Assembly: GCF_954871325.1 (NCBI RefSeq)
Contig: NC_088778.1
Coordinates: 8,217,743-8,281,742 of the forward strand
Source of the DNA: Gordionus sp. m RMFG-2023
Taxonomy: Eukaryota; Nematomorpha; Gordioida; Chordodea; Parachordodidae
Direction: 5' to 3'
DNA length: 64,000 nt
The notes below the pieces were generated by a model. That model had not been told where the DNA came from, made no database searches, and was given only the letters and a program-made list of their open reading frames with translations. The position numbers and the translations under genes were made by a program. This document shows positions 13,901-24,030 of this stretch, piece by piece (positions within the stretch are counted from its first letter, which is position 1; each line of letters starts with the position of its first letter).

Positions 13901-16900
13901 GTGGACAAGACCTTTTTATAATAAAAAAAATTCAACCCGTTTAATAGATAAATCGAAAAAAAAATATTAAAAATTTACATTTAGTAAAACTCAATATAGG
14001 TAATGATTGAGATTATACTATAAAAAAAATAAAGGCAAATTTACCATTAGTATGAAATAAATGTATATTTACAATAGTAACTCAATATAGAAAATAATTG
14101 AGATCATCAAAAACATACACTACTTATTTACTATCAAAAAATAAAGGCCATACTACACTGTACAATTTAACTTAATATATATGAAATTTATAGATTTATA
14201 TTACTGAATGAAAATGATTAAATGATAGCAAATGCATTAGCAAAGAAGAATATTTTTATATTTTTTTTAAAAAAAAAAATTCTTTTACAAGGTGCCAATG
14301 AGACGGTTAAATAAGGATTTTTTTGACTCCCCTTCCATCCGAGAAAGAAGGAAAATATTATATATTTTTTTAAACTTTTAAAAAATTAAAATAAATCATG
14401 AAATTTTGTTGAAACTATTTTGTTTTCTTTAAAGATGAAAATTGAAGATTATTTTAGGAATAGAATTAATTTAATCATAAGCGTTTTAAAAAGAACTCAT
14501 AAAATATTGCTGCTAGCTAGTGTTCGATTTGACCCGATTTTTCAAAAACGGTTAACTCAATATTTTAGTCAGAAAATTTTCGCTAATAGATACCATCTAT
14601 TAGCAAAATCTTCAGATTTGTGTTATATTTTTTAAGATAAAAAATCGGCTTAAATCGAGCCGTTTAACAACACTATAGCTAACATATTGTAAGATTACTA
14701 AGGAATTTACCTATATATTAAAATAAAAATAGTCTTGTTAAACGGCTAGATTTTAAAAACGGCTAACACAATATTTTTGGCAAAAAAAAACAAAACTTAA
14801 TCTATTATTAATGAATTTGAGTATATAATATTTTTTATCTAACTGATGGGTATTAGTTTTGCTATGAAGCCCGAAAGATTATAACCAAAATAACATTATG
14901 CAGCCTAAAGATTTTGTTCATAGCTGGCAGAAATGCTTGGAATTCTTTTTTTTAAAAAAGGCGGATAGGTTCCAAAACGGTTTAAAATGTCGTTTTCCCT
15001 GGAAGTACTTGCAGTTTAAATCTATTCTAGAACTTTCCAGGCATACATATTTATTTATTTTCACTTTTATTATTATTTTTTAATATAAATAAAAAATACA
15101 AAATTTTAAGTTTATATTACACGATATTTTTCGTTTTCGAATCATGATCATCATATTACACTTCCTTCAATATCGATGGTAAATGGGGAAATTTATAAAA
15201 AATATTTTTTTTATTAAATTTAGGGTTCATTAAAACTTTTATTTTTTAACAAAAAAAAATGGTTAACCAAATAAATATCAAAATAAAAGAAATTTATATT
15301 TTTGAATCATTCCCATAGGAATAATACGATTTTTCTTTTCCAGTGATAGATCAAATCTTTTGTAGAAAAAATAAAATGTACATAATTTATAAGAGAAACC
15401 AAACCATGCACTTTTACCAAAAATTATTATAAAAATTATAAAATAAAAAATTTCCTCAAAGATATATAACCCAAATATTTTAAAAACGATTATAAATATG
15501 GAATAATTAATTCAATATTTTTTTATGATTTTATTAATTTATGATTGATAATAATTAATTTATATTTAGAAGAGATTGAGTAATTGAGATAGAGAGAAAG
15601 AGAAAAAAAAAATTTTCTTTTCCTGATAAATAAAATTAATGATAACAATCCGATTAATATTTTAGCCAAAATAATATTATTTGAGCATGGAGTTTTGCTC
15701 ATAGGTAGCAGAAAGATTTGAACTTCTACAAATTTCGAGAGCTTAAAAAATATCATTTTGGCTAAAATCTCAACACTATTCATAAACAAATAAAATAAGA
15801 TAGATATTATCAAATATCTAAACTGAACTATAGTCAATTTATAACTATAAAAATTTTTTTTTAAATGTACGCATTTTTAAAAAAAAATATTAATAAGATT
15901 ACGAAATGCGAAGGCGCCTTCTTCATCGGACTTTTTTACCTTCACTTTTTAAAATATCAAAATATCATCGTAAAAATATTAAATCAAGTTTTCTTATAAT
16001 ATTAAATTTTTTATTTACAATAACTTTTTAATTTTACAATAAAAGAGAGGGAGAGGACAATCATATTATTTTGTAAGAGATTGCTTATATTCGATACTGA
16101 GTATTAATTTCTCTTTTTTAAAAAAAAAATATTATTTTACAAAAAAAACGTATTGTTAACAATTTTGAAAAGTTGGCTTTTAATATTTCGCAAAAAAAAC
16201 AAGAAATCAAAAACACCCCTAACAGTCCCAAACAAAGGCCAGGTAGTCAGTAGAGATAAAATTATAATAAGGTATTTATTTTGGTAATTATATTATCTAT
16301 TCATCGATAATATATTAAAGAAAAAGTTATAATATTATCTCGTGCCATTATAATAAATTTAAGTAAAGAAACGTGATTTGTTTAGATTTTGAAAATTGGT
16401 AGATAGAACAATTTAACGCTGAATAGATTTATTTTTTAAAAATAGGTTCAAGGTTTAAACAAATAACATGGTATAATTTCAATGATTGGATAAGTTTATT
16501 CTTGGTGGTCTTTAATATTTTTTACTTTTTACACAACAACAATAATTTCCAAATTTTTATTAAATACATAAGAAATCAAGGGAGGCAAAAGGCCAGACCT
16601 ACCCTACCCTATACCCTTTCTAGAAAATTAAAGTACGATATATTACAACATGATTTACACATTGTTAATATTTTGTTTTGTACTTACAATTTACATTTTA
16701 TTTCCCTAAATTTAAACAAAAAAATAGTAAAATATATTTACAAATACAAAAAGAAAAAAAATTATAAGAAATAAAATGAAACCATATTTGAACTTTTGAA
16801 AGAAGATTTAGCAAATAACTCTCATAAATTTTATATTTATTATGATTCTTTATATAAAAAAAAAATTATATAATTTTAATGAAGAGATATGGGAGTCAAT

Positions 16901-17850
16901 TTCTCATTAGTCTTGGTTCAGTTCTTATACTGAGTCGGAGGCCCATCAAATCCTCATTTATTTATTTAATTAAGAATTATCAGCCGTAAGCCCTAAATTA
17001 CAACTTAAACAATGTTCTTAACATCGGTTACTCTGCTTTCAAGGTGGTCTTGTTAAACGACTCGATTTTTACCTCAAGATCTCGTTAATAGATTTTCAAT
17101 CCTTTCTACCTTCTACAAAGAAAATCTGTAGAACTGAGTAATATTTTTGGGTAAAATATTGAGCTTACTAGTAAAAAATGGAGCCGTTTAATAACAATAT
17201 TTCAGGGTTATAAAATTTTTATAGGTATAAATGGAAACTAATTTTTCTAACAAATCTTGCCAATAATAATATATACAAAAAAGCCATAATTAGATTATAC
17301 AGAGAGAGCATTCCATATGGATTATAAAAAATAACCACAAAATTAAATTTTATATATAAATTTTTTATTTATTTACTAGCTACTCTAACAAGCGCTTGTC
17401 GGCTGATGGCCTCGCCTCTTTCCAACGTAGAATCCTCGCGATTAGAATCTTCCAGCACATATTCCCCGTTTCTCTTCGAGGAATCTCGATTGTCGCGTGT
17501 TTTAATATCCACGTCTCCTAACAAATTATCCGCTTCGTTGATACGATGGATACTTTCGTGCCTACGATTGTTGTTAAAGCCGAAGGCTAAGCAATGACAC
17601 CTGTAACCCTCGGACCCATAATATTCTTCCACGCTGCCCCGGCCTATTTCGAGCCCAGTTTCTAAGATGGCGTTTCCCGTTATGGGATCCCTACTTTGCC
17701 TTATCAGGTGCTGTTGGCCTTTCATAGATTCACCGTTACAAACAAACAGTAGGTCCGAACTATGTTCAGATGAACAGGTCAGTAACGCCGGCTTGTGTTT
17801 AACCACGAAGGTGTCCTGGGGTTGCGTAACGAAGTTGGGCAATTTTATAG
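1768..17850 (-). CDS. unc-5: Netrin receptor UNC-5 (spliced gene, 14 exons)
   Basis: Transmembrane receptor for netrin that mediates repulsive axon and cell guidance and can signal through a cytoplasmic death domain. Exons, in coding order: 17850-17377, 13361-13077, 9864-9697, 8674-8495, 7999-7934 (uncertain), 7768-7589, 6762-5693, 5455-5311, 4909-4811, 4573-4362, 3911-3672, 3508-3387, 2390-2289, 1996-1768. All introns start GT and end AG and phases are consistent throughout. Domain order is Ig, Ig, TSP1, TSP1, TM, long linker, ZU5, short UPA remnant, death domain, which is diagnostic for UNC5. With the possible first exon at 47.7 kb the product would be about 1,228 residues, against about 930-950 in vertebrates. 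Odd points: a large insert in Ig1, a very long linker exon and a shrunken UPA. The reading frame is intact, so it is probably functional. Confidence 0.93.
2289..2390 (-). CDS. unc-5: unc-5 exon: death domain, first half
   Basis: A 102-nt exon. IPQSLKSKLCQLIDKPRQDG then RDWRFLAKILHFDR matches the UNC5 death domain start ('[35 protein letters not shown]'). Phase 2 in and out. A longer open frame continuing upstream is intron read-through. Confidence 0.93.
2391..3386. other. unc-5 intron with old GC-rich repeat remnant
   Basis: No UPA coding exon seen on the minus strand. Near 3,205-3,315 there is a GC-richer stretch of the CCGGGCC-type repeat family found elsewhere in the window. The rest is AT-rich. 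Confidence 0.5.
3387..3508 (-). CDS. unc-5: unc-5 exon: UPA remnant before the death domain
   Basis: Phase 0 in, phase 2 out. It codes about 40 residues (LTDIYKSHQPSAMIVHQC, then NNTVYIPVDNQIF). The last part fits the family's end of UPA ('TFPAQTGPKAFKIPYSIRQ'). The roughly 100 residues that normally form the UPA beta-sandwich are not in this exon, in its neighbours, or in the two short introns. The phase joins exactly to the death-domain exon. Confidence 0.8.
3672..3911 (-). CDS. unc-5: unc-5 exon: end of ZU5 and post-ZU5 segment
   Basis: Phase 0-0, 80 codons, donor GTAAGT. NVLNIGQETIQSPVYCHFD matches 'DVVVVGEENFTTPCYIQLD' and LLTEQLATFALVG matches 'ILTENLSTYALVG', the last ZU5 strand. The remaining 40 residues are polar and do not resemble the start of the UPA domain. 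Confidence 0.92.
4362..4573 (-). CDS. unc-5: unc-5 exon: ZU5 core
   Basis: Phase 1 in, phase 0 out. NQTLLSPVIYMGGP matches 'SQTLLTPVVSCGPPG'; LTKPAVLKIPYKSLPP matches 'LTRPVVLTMHHCADP'; TTIWDYKIM matches 'TEDWKILL'. About 20 extra residues (HRLDEDPTGNKHIKH) sit in the loop that follows. The pyrimidine-rich CTTT tract in the next intron (about 4,230-4,345) makes a spurious plus-strand open frame. Confidence 0.92.
4811..4909 (-). CDS. unc-5: unc-5 exon: ZU5, strand with IPPGAI motif
   Basis: A 99-nt exon, phase 1-1. DISLFIPPGAINQSSDQTI matches the UNC5 ZU5 signature 'GVSLLIPAGAIPQGRVYEM'. It was found by looking for the missing ZU5 strand between neighbouring exons; the acceptor TCAACAG and the phase agree. 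Confidence 0.92.
5311..5455 (-). CDS. unc-5: unc-5 exon: start of ZU5
   Basis: Phase 0 in, phase 1 out, with a clean TTTTAAACAG acceptor. It ends VGSYGGMLNLKNT, matching the family's 'FGSFNSLGGHLIVPNSG', the first strand of ZU5. The preceding 35 residues are linker. Confidence 0.9.
5693..6762 (-). CDS. unc-5: unc-5 exon: long cytoplasmic linker
   Basis: Intact 356-codon exon, phase 1 in, phase 0 out (donor AGG|GTTTGA; an earlier GTTGGA donor is also possible). It starts TFSPYLNGASNLLLG, like the juxtamembrane region of UNC5, then becomes hydrophilic and rich in N, D, E, S and K. Visible features: two copies of KFARE (in LSKFAREGQNV and DKFAREQIFKLEKF), a Cys-rich cluster (SKCKGCCNGCESENH) and another CC pair (QTCCRATLAKEH). 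Vertebrate linkers between the membrane and ZU5 are about half as long or less. A long plus-strand open frame inside it is an antisense shadow. Confidence 0.9.
7157..7530. mobile_element. Foldback MITE with a second copy nested in it
   Basis: Lies in an unc-5 intron. An outer copy of the foldback MITE family (left end AGTGGTGTTATACGG, right end CGTTTAACAACACT) is split near 7,199 by an inner copy at 7,199-7,375. The inner copy is flanked by a perfect 8-bp duplication, AACCCAAT at 7,191-7,198 and 7,376-7,383, and carries AGGGTTGTTAAAA-type inverted ends. An 8-bp duplication points to hAT machinery. No coding capacity is present. Confidence 0.8.
7589..7768 (-). CDS. unc-5: unc-5 exon: transmembrane segment
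   Basis: A phase 1-1 exon. A hydrophobic helix (SIIASVLGIVIICALIFLAV) is followed by a basic stop-transfer stretch (LKKRQAKQNNRR), then YNYDYGTS. This matches the UNC5 layout, where the single helix follows the TSP1 repeats directly. The outside is the upstream end. Confidence 0.92.
7934..7999 (-). CDS. unc-5: Possible 22-codon stalk exon of unc-5
   Basis: An open 66-nt stretch flanked by an AAG acceptor and a GTAACT donor, phase 1 in and phase 1 out, so it can be included or skipped without breaking the frame. It would add FMRYTKLNQNYIGVDDTYNT between the second TSP1 repeat and the membrane segment. There is no family homology to test, because the stalk is not conserved. The acceptor has a poor pyrimidine tract. 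It may be an alternative exon or chance. Confidence 0.45.
8000..8494. other. unc-5 intron, nothing recognised
   Basis: AT-rich intron between the possible stalk exon and TSP1 repeat 2. No repeat ends or coding pattern seen. A short CTTT tetranucleotide run lies just downstream in the next intron, near 7,862-7,885. Confidence 0.5.
8495..8674 (-). CDS. unc-5: unc-5 exon: thrombospondin type-1 repeat 2
   Basis: A phase 1-1 exon coding the second TSP1 module: NGGWSEWNLWSVCSEEC, LMYRRRACTNPSPMNGG, then KNC and SNCSEDLC, six cysteines in all. The family's '[22 protein letters not shown]' aligns without gaps in the first half. It ends with NNPNSL before the membrane-proximal stalk. Confidence 0.95.
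8675..9696. other. unc-5 intron, nothing recognised
   Basis: AT-rich intron between the two TSP1 exons. No coding pattern and no element ends seen. Confidence 0.5.
9697..9864 (-). CDS. unc-5: unc-5 exon: thrombospondin type-1 repeat 1
   Basis: A phase 1-1 exon coding one TSP1 module: NGGWSQWSEWPSCSDSC, then KGYRKRFRTCTDPAP, KHCGGYSTQ and ENCQEYCP. It has the W-x-x-W-x-x-W tryptophan ladder and six cysteines in family spacing. A longer open frame on the same strand overlaps it but is a different frame and codes nothing recognisable. Confidence 0.95.
9865..13076. other. unc-5 intron of 3.2 kb
   Basis: AT-rich. Contains two C-runs (about 12,056-12,075 and 12,601-12,611) and a weakly GC-richer repeat-like patch at about 12,800-12,895. 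No gene or bounded element recognised. Confidence 0.5.
13077..13361 (-). CDS. unc-5: unc-5 exon: Ig domain 2
   Basis: A phase 1-1 exon. It begins IKKYFEKQPVSISVEMNSTV, matching the family's 'YLRKTFEQEPLGKEVSLEQEV'. It has the Ig cysteines in VELQCMPPYG and GNYSCVAKN, the tryptophan in VYWTKDG, and ends ASLNVY before the TSP repeats. Length and spacing are ordinary for the second UNC5 Ig. Only the 5' part of this exon's sequence is preceded by AT-rich intron; the intron to the next exon is about 3.2 kb. Confidence 0.95.
14519..14674. repeat. Foldback MITE copy
   Basis: Left end AGTGTTCGATTTGACC, right end CGTTTAACAACACT, with an imperfect inverted repeat inward and the family's central TAGATR..CATCTA hairpin. 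Flanks GCTAGCTA and TATAGCTA agree at 6 of 8 positions, a likely decayed 8-bp duplication. Confidence 0.75.
14731..14952. repeat. Foldback MITE copy, right end decayed
   Basis: Starts AGTCTTGTTAAACGGCTAG and continues through the family core (CATTATGCAGCCTAAAG, TTTTGTTCATAGCTGGCAGA). The right inverted end is not recognisable. Lies 56 bp from the previous copy. Confidence 0.6.
15648..15777. repeat. Foldback MITE copy, outer left end missing
   Basis: Core TTTAGCCAAAATAATATTAT, then TTTTGCTCATAGGTAGCAGA, and an inverted return TTTTGGCTAAAATCTCAACAC. It lacks the outermost left inverted end. Confidence 0.65.
17046..17198. repeat. Foldback MITE copy
   Basis: Left end GTCTTGTTAAACGACTCGAT, right end GGAGCCGTTTAATAACAA; the middle is scrambled relative to other copies. 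It sits about 180 bp from the Ig1 exon of unc-5. Confidence 0.65.
17377..17850 (-). CDS. unc-5: unc-5 exon: Ig domain 1 with large FG insert
   Basis: Starts after an AG acceptor in phase 1 and ends with a GT donor in phase 1. It matches the first Ig of UNC5, the netrin-binding one: LPNFVTQPQDTFVVKHKPA aligns with the family's 'EPEDAYIVKNKPVVLYC' region, followed by LLFVCNGE (family 'IYFKCNGEW'), GLEIGRGSVEEYYG and GYRCHCLAF (family 'YWCQCVAW'). The last strand ISRQALVRVA matches 'KSRKAYVRIA'. Between the last two, the family has about 10 residues and this exon about 60, rich in charged residues and N/D/E/R. The stretch is in frame with no stop, and its base composition resembles the flanking coding DNA. 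No signal peptide is in this exon. Confidence 0.92.
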
Positions 17851-20800
17851 CTATTAATCGTTTTTAAAAAAAATTACATGATATTAAAATTGTATAACTA
17901 AGTAATTAATAAAAGATGATAGTTAAGATTAATCAACCCCGATGCATACCCGGTCCTCAAAAATCTCAAATTATTTGGAGTGGGTACACTTTTTAATGTA
18001 GGGGGATCATCTCTCTTATTCTCTGTTTCAAATTCAGGCGAATACATATGTTGCCAGAGAGAAAAAATGACTAATACAGACTATATTAAATTACAAGAAC
18101 AAGAAATAAGAGGAATAGGAAATAGTTTTACCATCGACCAGTCGAAATGAAAGTTTGGTGATTTAAACTTACTCCTTTTACGACAAATGGGGTAATAATA
18201 TAATTTGAAAAGTTATTATATGTGGATTTTATTAACTGAAAAACTATCCGTAAAATGCTGAATAGGTATATTTTAATTTTTTTTAAACCTAGGCAGTAGA
18301 AAAAAATTATACCCTGACAGGACCTGCAAAATATAAACATGAGTCGGGTTGAAATTTTTTTCAAATCAGGATCCGTCAGTGCAAATGGTACCTTTGCAAG
18401 TCTTTGATAATTATTTTAATTTATTTTTTCAACTTTCACTTATTTTGTTATTTAGATGCTAATAATGATAAAATTCTGTTTAAAAAGATTTACATAAAAA
18501 GATACCATATTACTTTCAGAAGAGGATAATCATCATCATATTTTCAACAACTTTCTTAAAGATATTCAACGGAAAAAAATATACATATTTAAATATTTTA
18601 AACTACAGCAAAGATTTCAATGCAATTATTACAAAGATCATATCATATAAATCTATTTACAAAAATATTAGATTTTTGATGAATCACCGACATAAGGTTT
18701 TATTTTCACGAAATAAAATTTAAATCCAAAATTTATCCAAAAAAAATTTTTTTATATATAAAAATGATTTCTTTACATAAAATCCCAACCACTTCTTCTC
18801 CCCTAGAAAACAAAATTTTTATTTTTGAATATAATTTAATAAACTAATATTTTTTTTAAAAATATTTTACGTGGGCCCTTTTCTTCTTTGATATTATATC
18901 CAATAAAAAAAATTATTATCATGAACCTATTTCTCGGTCAAAATAAAAAATATTACAAAAGAAAAGAAGAATATAAAAAAAAAGTAAAAATTTACATAAA
19001 TAAATTATAATAAAATATTTAAATATTAAAATGAAATAAAAAAAAATATAATTTGTTTGTTTTAAAAAAGTATTTTTTTTTATTACAAAAAAAGATATTT
19101 TTTTGATATTTATCATTTTTAAACATTAAATAAACGTCCAAATAAGTTTGCCCTGGAGTCTGTTTGTTTTTCTAAACAATTTTTATCTGTTTTTTTTAAA
19201 GCCGAAACGTAAAAATTGCGCATAATAATTATGATAAATTTTTATTTGAAAAAAAAAACTTTTATGTAGTGGTGGGTTTTTTTAAATAGATTTCTAAATT
19301 TTAATGACGGAACTGGAAGACTTAAATTAAGTTAGCGGGAGGCGGGGAGGGGGGAGGTGCAATCCATTCTATTTGGATATGATTTCAAAATATGATTAAA
19401 TATAATTGAGAAGATAATCGATATTTATTATTACGGTTATAGGTAATAAACAGGCAATCTATTCCATAAGGATAATTAAGGAAAGATAATTGATTTACTA
19501 ATTTAATTTAAATCTGATTAATTTAATCCTATTATTAAAAAAAATTATCAGTGATTTTTAAACGATGATCATTATCACTTTTTTATATACCAATCCAATT
19601 ATATATGCACGATAATAAAGTAATTTTAATATAAAATCTATATTGCACATGTCAAATTTTTGGTTTATTTTTTTCAGTAATTATTTTTCTATTTTTTATA
19701 AAAACCTTGTTTTGTATCATATTATTGTGGTGAAAAGAAAAATATAATTATTCCCCAAATCAAGATAAAAATATGAAAAATTTAAAGGGGAAAAAAAGGT
19801 TTAAATTAAAGACACCTTAAATCGATGCTTTTATTATCTCTAAAATTTACTATAAAGCCACCAGTTGAAAGTTGTCATCGTAAAATTTATCTAACGAAAA
19901 GTTCTCCCTTTTGTTTGTTAAATAAGATTAAAGATAAAACTTACCTTTACGTTCATTTTAAAAAAAAAGGATTAAATTTTATAATTTCTTTTTATTATAA
20001 ATAATCTTTATTTTATAAACTTTGAGTTTAAGGCACTCAATATTGTCCTAATATAAATTATCCGACCCAAAAAAATTGAACTTTGTGAATGTGATTTTTC
20101 TTTCATTTTTATAATTAATATTATATAAATAAATTATTTAAATTAATATAATATAAAATAATTTTTTGATCTATTTAAATTAAAATAATTATAATAGGTT
20201 TAACTTTTTGAATTTAATTAAAGAATATAATTATTTTATTTCATTATAATAATTACCTTTTAATAATTTTGTGACCGTTGATATATAATAGTTGTGTGAA
20301 AATAATAAGAGTTAAAAAAAATTAATAATATATATAAGATATCCGAGTGAAAATAAAAATAATAAAGTTCTTTGTTTTACAATTATATATTTGTATATAT
20401 AAAAGGTAATCGCATTTTCTTAGTGGACGTTTTTATATTTCATAAAAAATATCGTTTGGTTTATCGAAAAGTCAAAAAAAAATGTGAAGTGAGTTTTATT
20501 ATCGTAATTAGTAAACAACTATGCTGAATTTAACCTGATATGATAAGATAGTCCATACATATTATATTATTTAATTTTCACAAAAATTGTATCTTCTAAA
20601 AATAAATAATTAATTAATAAATAATGTAAAAATAAATGTTAGAAAATTTCTCACCATAAATAATTTATGTGACGGTGTGATAGGTAAGATAAGAAAAATG
20701 GTATTTTGTTGAAAGTCAAAAGGTAAATTAGAAGAAGAATAAGTGGTAAATAAAATTGTGAATAAAGTGACCTAATTACATTGTCAAAACTTTAAAATAT

Positions 20801-20920
20801 TGTAAGATTAGGTGGCATGACAAAAATATGGCTTATGGTTTTAAACCTAAGGTTTACCTACTAACATATTTAATTTATTAACTTAATGCATTCTACATTT
20901 TCTTTTTAATTTTAATATTA
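17851..20920. other. AT-rich non-coding, upstream of the Ig1 exon
   Basis: Intron if the 47.7-kb exon belongs to unc-5. A GC-rich remnant lies at about 18,290-18,405. A G-run cluster (GGGAGGCGGGGAGGGGGG) lies at about 19,335-19,353. No coding pattern recognised. Confidence 0.5.
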
Positions 20921-21117
20921 TAGTCAGGTTTAAAATTGGCCCGATTATAATTATAACCAAAATAACATTATATAAGCCTAAAAATTTTGCTCATAACTGG
21001 AAGAATTGCTTGGATATCTGTTTGCCAAATCTCGATGCTTACATAATATTATTTTAGCTAAAATCTTAACCGAGCCGTTTTGAAAAATAGACCCATATCG
21101 GGCATCTTAACAACACT
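20921..21117. repeat. Foldback MITE copy
   Basis: Family core (CAAAATAACATTATATAAGC, then ATTTTGCTCATAACTGGAAG) and right inverted end (CGAGCCGTTTT, then TTAACAACACTAG). The left end is degraded to a GGCCCGATT remnant. Confidence 0.7.
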
Positions 21118-23950
21118 AGTCGGGTGGATCCTCAAGGTTGAGCTATATTCTCATAAAAAAAGAGAAAAATCGGTTAAAGTCGTTAATTATAAAAAATAAA
21201 TAGTAATTTTAATCCCATAAATATTTATTTATAATTGTATAGTTTAGAGGGGAGCATTCAAATTATTTATGAGTTAAAAAAAAATTGGTTTGATAAAGGG
21301 TTTTGAGAATTTAGAGTCAAATTCTTTCTTTTTTTTCTTTCTATAAATAATTTTAATTAATTCTCTTTTTACCTGAATCATAAGTTGAGGATGAATCAAT
21401 GATTATAAATATCCACGAGAATATGATAAATTTTGAAATATATTTTGAATCCATCATTTTTTATATAATGAATATTTTTCTAACAAATTTATGAATTTAA
21501 TTCAATTGAGATATTAGGAAAAGAATATTCCAAAATCCATTAATTTCAGAATTTTTAAATATTATAATTTACGGAATTATAATCAAAACTTTGATTTCCT
21601 AACTTTATTTTAAAAAATAAAATAAAAAAACGATAAAATAAAATTATTTTTTTTAAAAAAAGTTAATTTCAATAATCATTAACAAGGAAAGAAAAACTAT
21701 TACAAATTTTTATTTTTCTTATTTTATTGCTTTTATATTTTTTTATAAAATATACATTAACATTTCATTTACTATAAAATGTATTTATTTTTTATATTTA
21801 TTCCTATTTTAAAATTTTCTAACTTGATTTTATAATGGCGAAAATTATTATAATTTAATAAATAATTATGATGGTTATAATAATAAAGTATCAAATAATA
21901 AACTTAACTTTTACTTTTATATATTAAATTAAAAATTACATAATAATAATTGTTTTGAAATAATAATACAATAAATTTAGAAGAAAAAAAAGATTAATAT
22001 ACAAAAAATAAAATATTATATAAATGAAAAATCAAGCAAAAAAATTAATTTTTTTTTTTACCTCTGCCATACATTATCAACTCATTAGTATATAATCATC
22101 TATCTATCTTAGATCATCATCGAATTATGGTAATAAAATTTTTAAAATGATGCTAGATAATATATCAAACAAAAAGTCAAAGGCAAAAGAATTTTTTTAA
22201 AAAAAATGTTGTATCATATAAAAACAAACAAACACGCCAGCCAGCCGCATAATTTTTTTTTCATAAAAATTGTTTTTTTAAAATTCGCCCAATAATTCGG
22301 GTGCACCTAATAAATTAAAAAAACTGCTGATTTTTTATATCGGTCAAGCTCAAGCTGGTAGAATTTTAATGTCAATTATCCCTGTCCGTAAAATTAATAT
22401 TTTGTTTTTATCATATAATAAAATGAATATGGGGGCATATTGTATTTTGAAATGTTAAATTTTCATAAAAATTTCATTGAAAAGGTATCTACTTGAGTCA
22501 TACATTAGACCCAATATTTTTTTTAGGTCCTGCATGATCGGATGGATAACCAAAGAATCCGGAAAAAATAAAAATTTTGAATTGAGGAAAAATTACAAAC
22601 GTCTTTTCAAGATAATAGGGAAAATTATAAACGAGATTAAAGGAAAGCAACAAAAAAGTATTTTTATTGAAAAGAATATTTCTTTTTGAAAATCAAAAAA
22701 TGATGATTTAAGATTTTTGCGGAAATACGAGCCTGATCAAAGTGCCATGTCTACAACATTGGTGAGGCTACCGTATTTTTTTTTTAAAAAGGCGGATAAT
22801 CAGAGATTAGGACAAAGACACCGGATACTTCCAATCTCAATCCACTGATTCACTAGCTGATATTTTTTGTATATATTTATTATTTTCGAAACGTTACTGT
22901 TAAAAACAGGGCAAAAGCGGGACGAAGGCCAGCAAGGAGGGTGATATGCGGGGCCAAAATGTGGAATAAAAATTTAACCTACAATTTAAGATTTTTACCT
23001 TAACAACCTTAAATCCGACCTACCCAGAATAAAAAGATCCGCCCGATAAGAGTTTGATCGGATGGATAGGCGTAGGTTCGAACAAAGCTTTAATATCTTA
23101 TACTAATTATTTTTAGAATTCATTAATTTTATGACAGAAGAATAATGAATAAATAGTGAATGAGTTATTTAATAAAAGTTATTTTTTTAGAGGGAAAAGC
23201 GGAAATACAATTATTTGTAAAAAGTCTATAAAAAGATTTGAAAATTAACTTTTTTTTTATTAAAAATACTCCCTTTTTACAGGAAAGGAAAATGAAGTTT
23301 AAAAAAAATATATTTTGTTAGCTTTATTTATTCAAATCAAAATAAATTTTTTTAAAATTTATTCGTCTATATTTTATTTGCATTTTAACGAATATCATGA
23401 TGAGTCACGAGCGACTCGCCGCGATTTTGAGAACTTTTCTGCGCATCTATTTTAGAGCCTTGCAATGGACCTATCCGAGTATCCGAAATCTGATTCGGGA
23501 CTGATTCTCCATATTTGATTAAAATTCTACCTTCCTCTTTCTTTTCTTGGATCGGGCGATACCTTAAAAATATAGGCTAGGTGTAGGGTTCGATTATAGT
23601 TCAACTAAAGGATTTTTATTTTAATTTGGTGAAATATATTTAAAATTAAACAAGTATCTGAAGAAAATAATAGGACAAAATGTTAGAAATATGGGTTAGG
23701 AGTATAGTTGGGTAATTAGTATATTTTTAGCCAATTTATAGCCGGCTAAGCCAAATTTAGCCGAAAACTATCACTTTGGCCTAGGAACTTTTCTTAATAT
23801 ATCGTAGCTCAAATTTAAAAGAAACATATAAATTAAAACGCCTTAATGTAAATGGATTTTCTTTGTCACGCTTCTTTATATTGAGCCGAATTAGAAGACA
23901 ATTATCCCTTACAAAACTATAGTTGGAACTTGGGAGTAATGTTGATAAAT
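21118..23950. other. AT-rich non-coding with GC-richer patches
   Basis: GC-richer patches at about 22,895-23,090 and 23,400-23,510 look like old repeats. The first contains CCGCCCGATAAGAG and a returning TTGATCGGATGG. The second includes a short palindrome GAGTCACGAGCGACTC. No gene recognised. Confidence 0.45.
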
Positions 23951-24030
23951 GACCAGATTTTCGCTTAGGCCCATCGAGATTTTAGCCAAAATAAAATTAT
24001 ATAAGCCTGAAGATTTCGCTCAAATATGAC

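Larger units (their letters stand above)
13362..17376. other. unc-5 intron of 4.0 kb holding four MITE copies
   Basis: AT-rich intron between the two Ig exons. It holds the foldback MITE copies listed separately at 14,519-14,674, 14,731-14,952, 15,648-15,777 and 17,046-17,198. Nothing else recognised. Confidence 0.6.

Noticed and set aside
17406-17867. Two plus-strand open frames
   Set aside because: Antisense shadows of the Ig1 exon.
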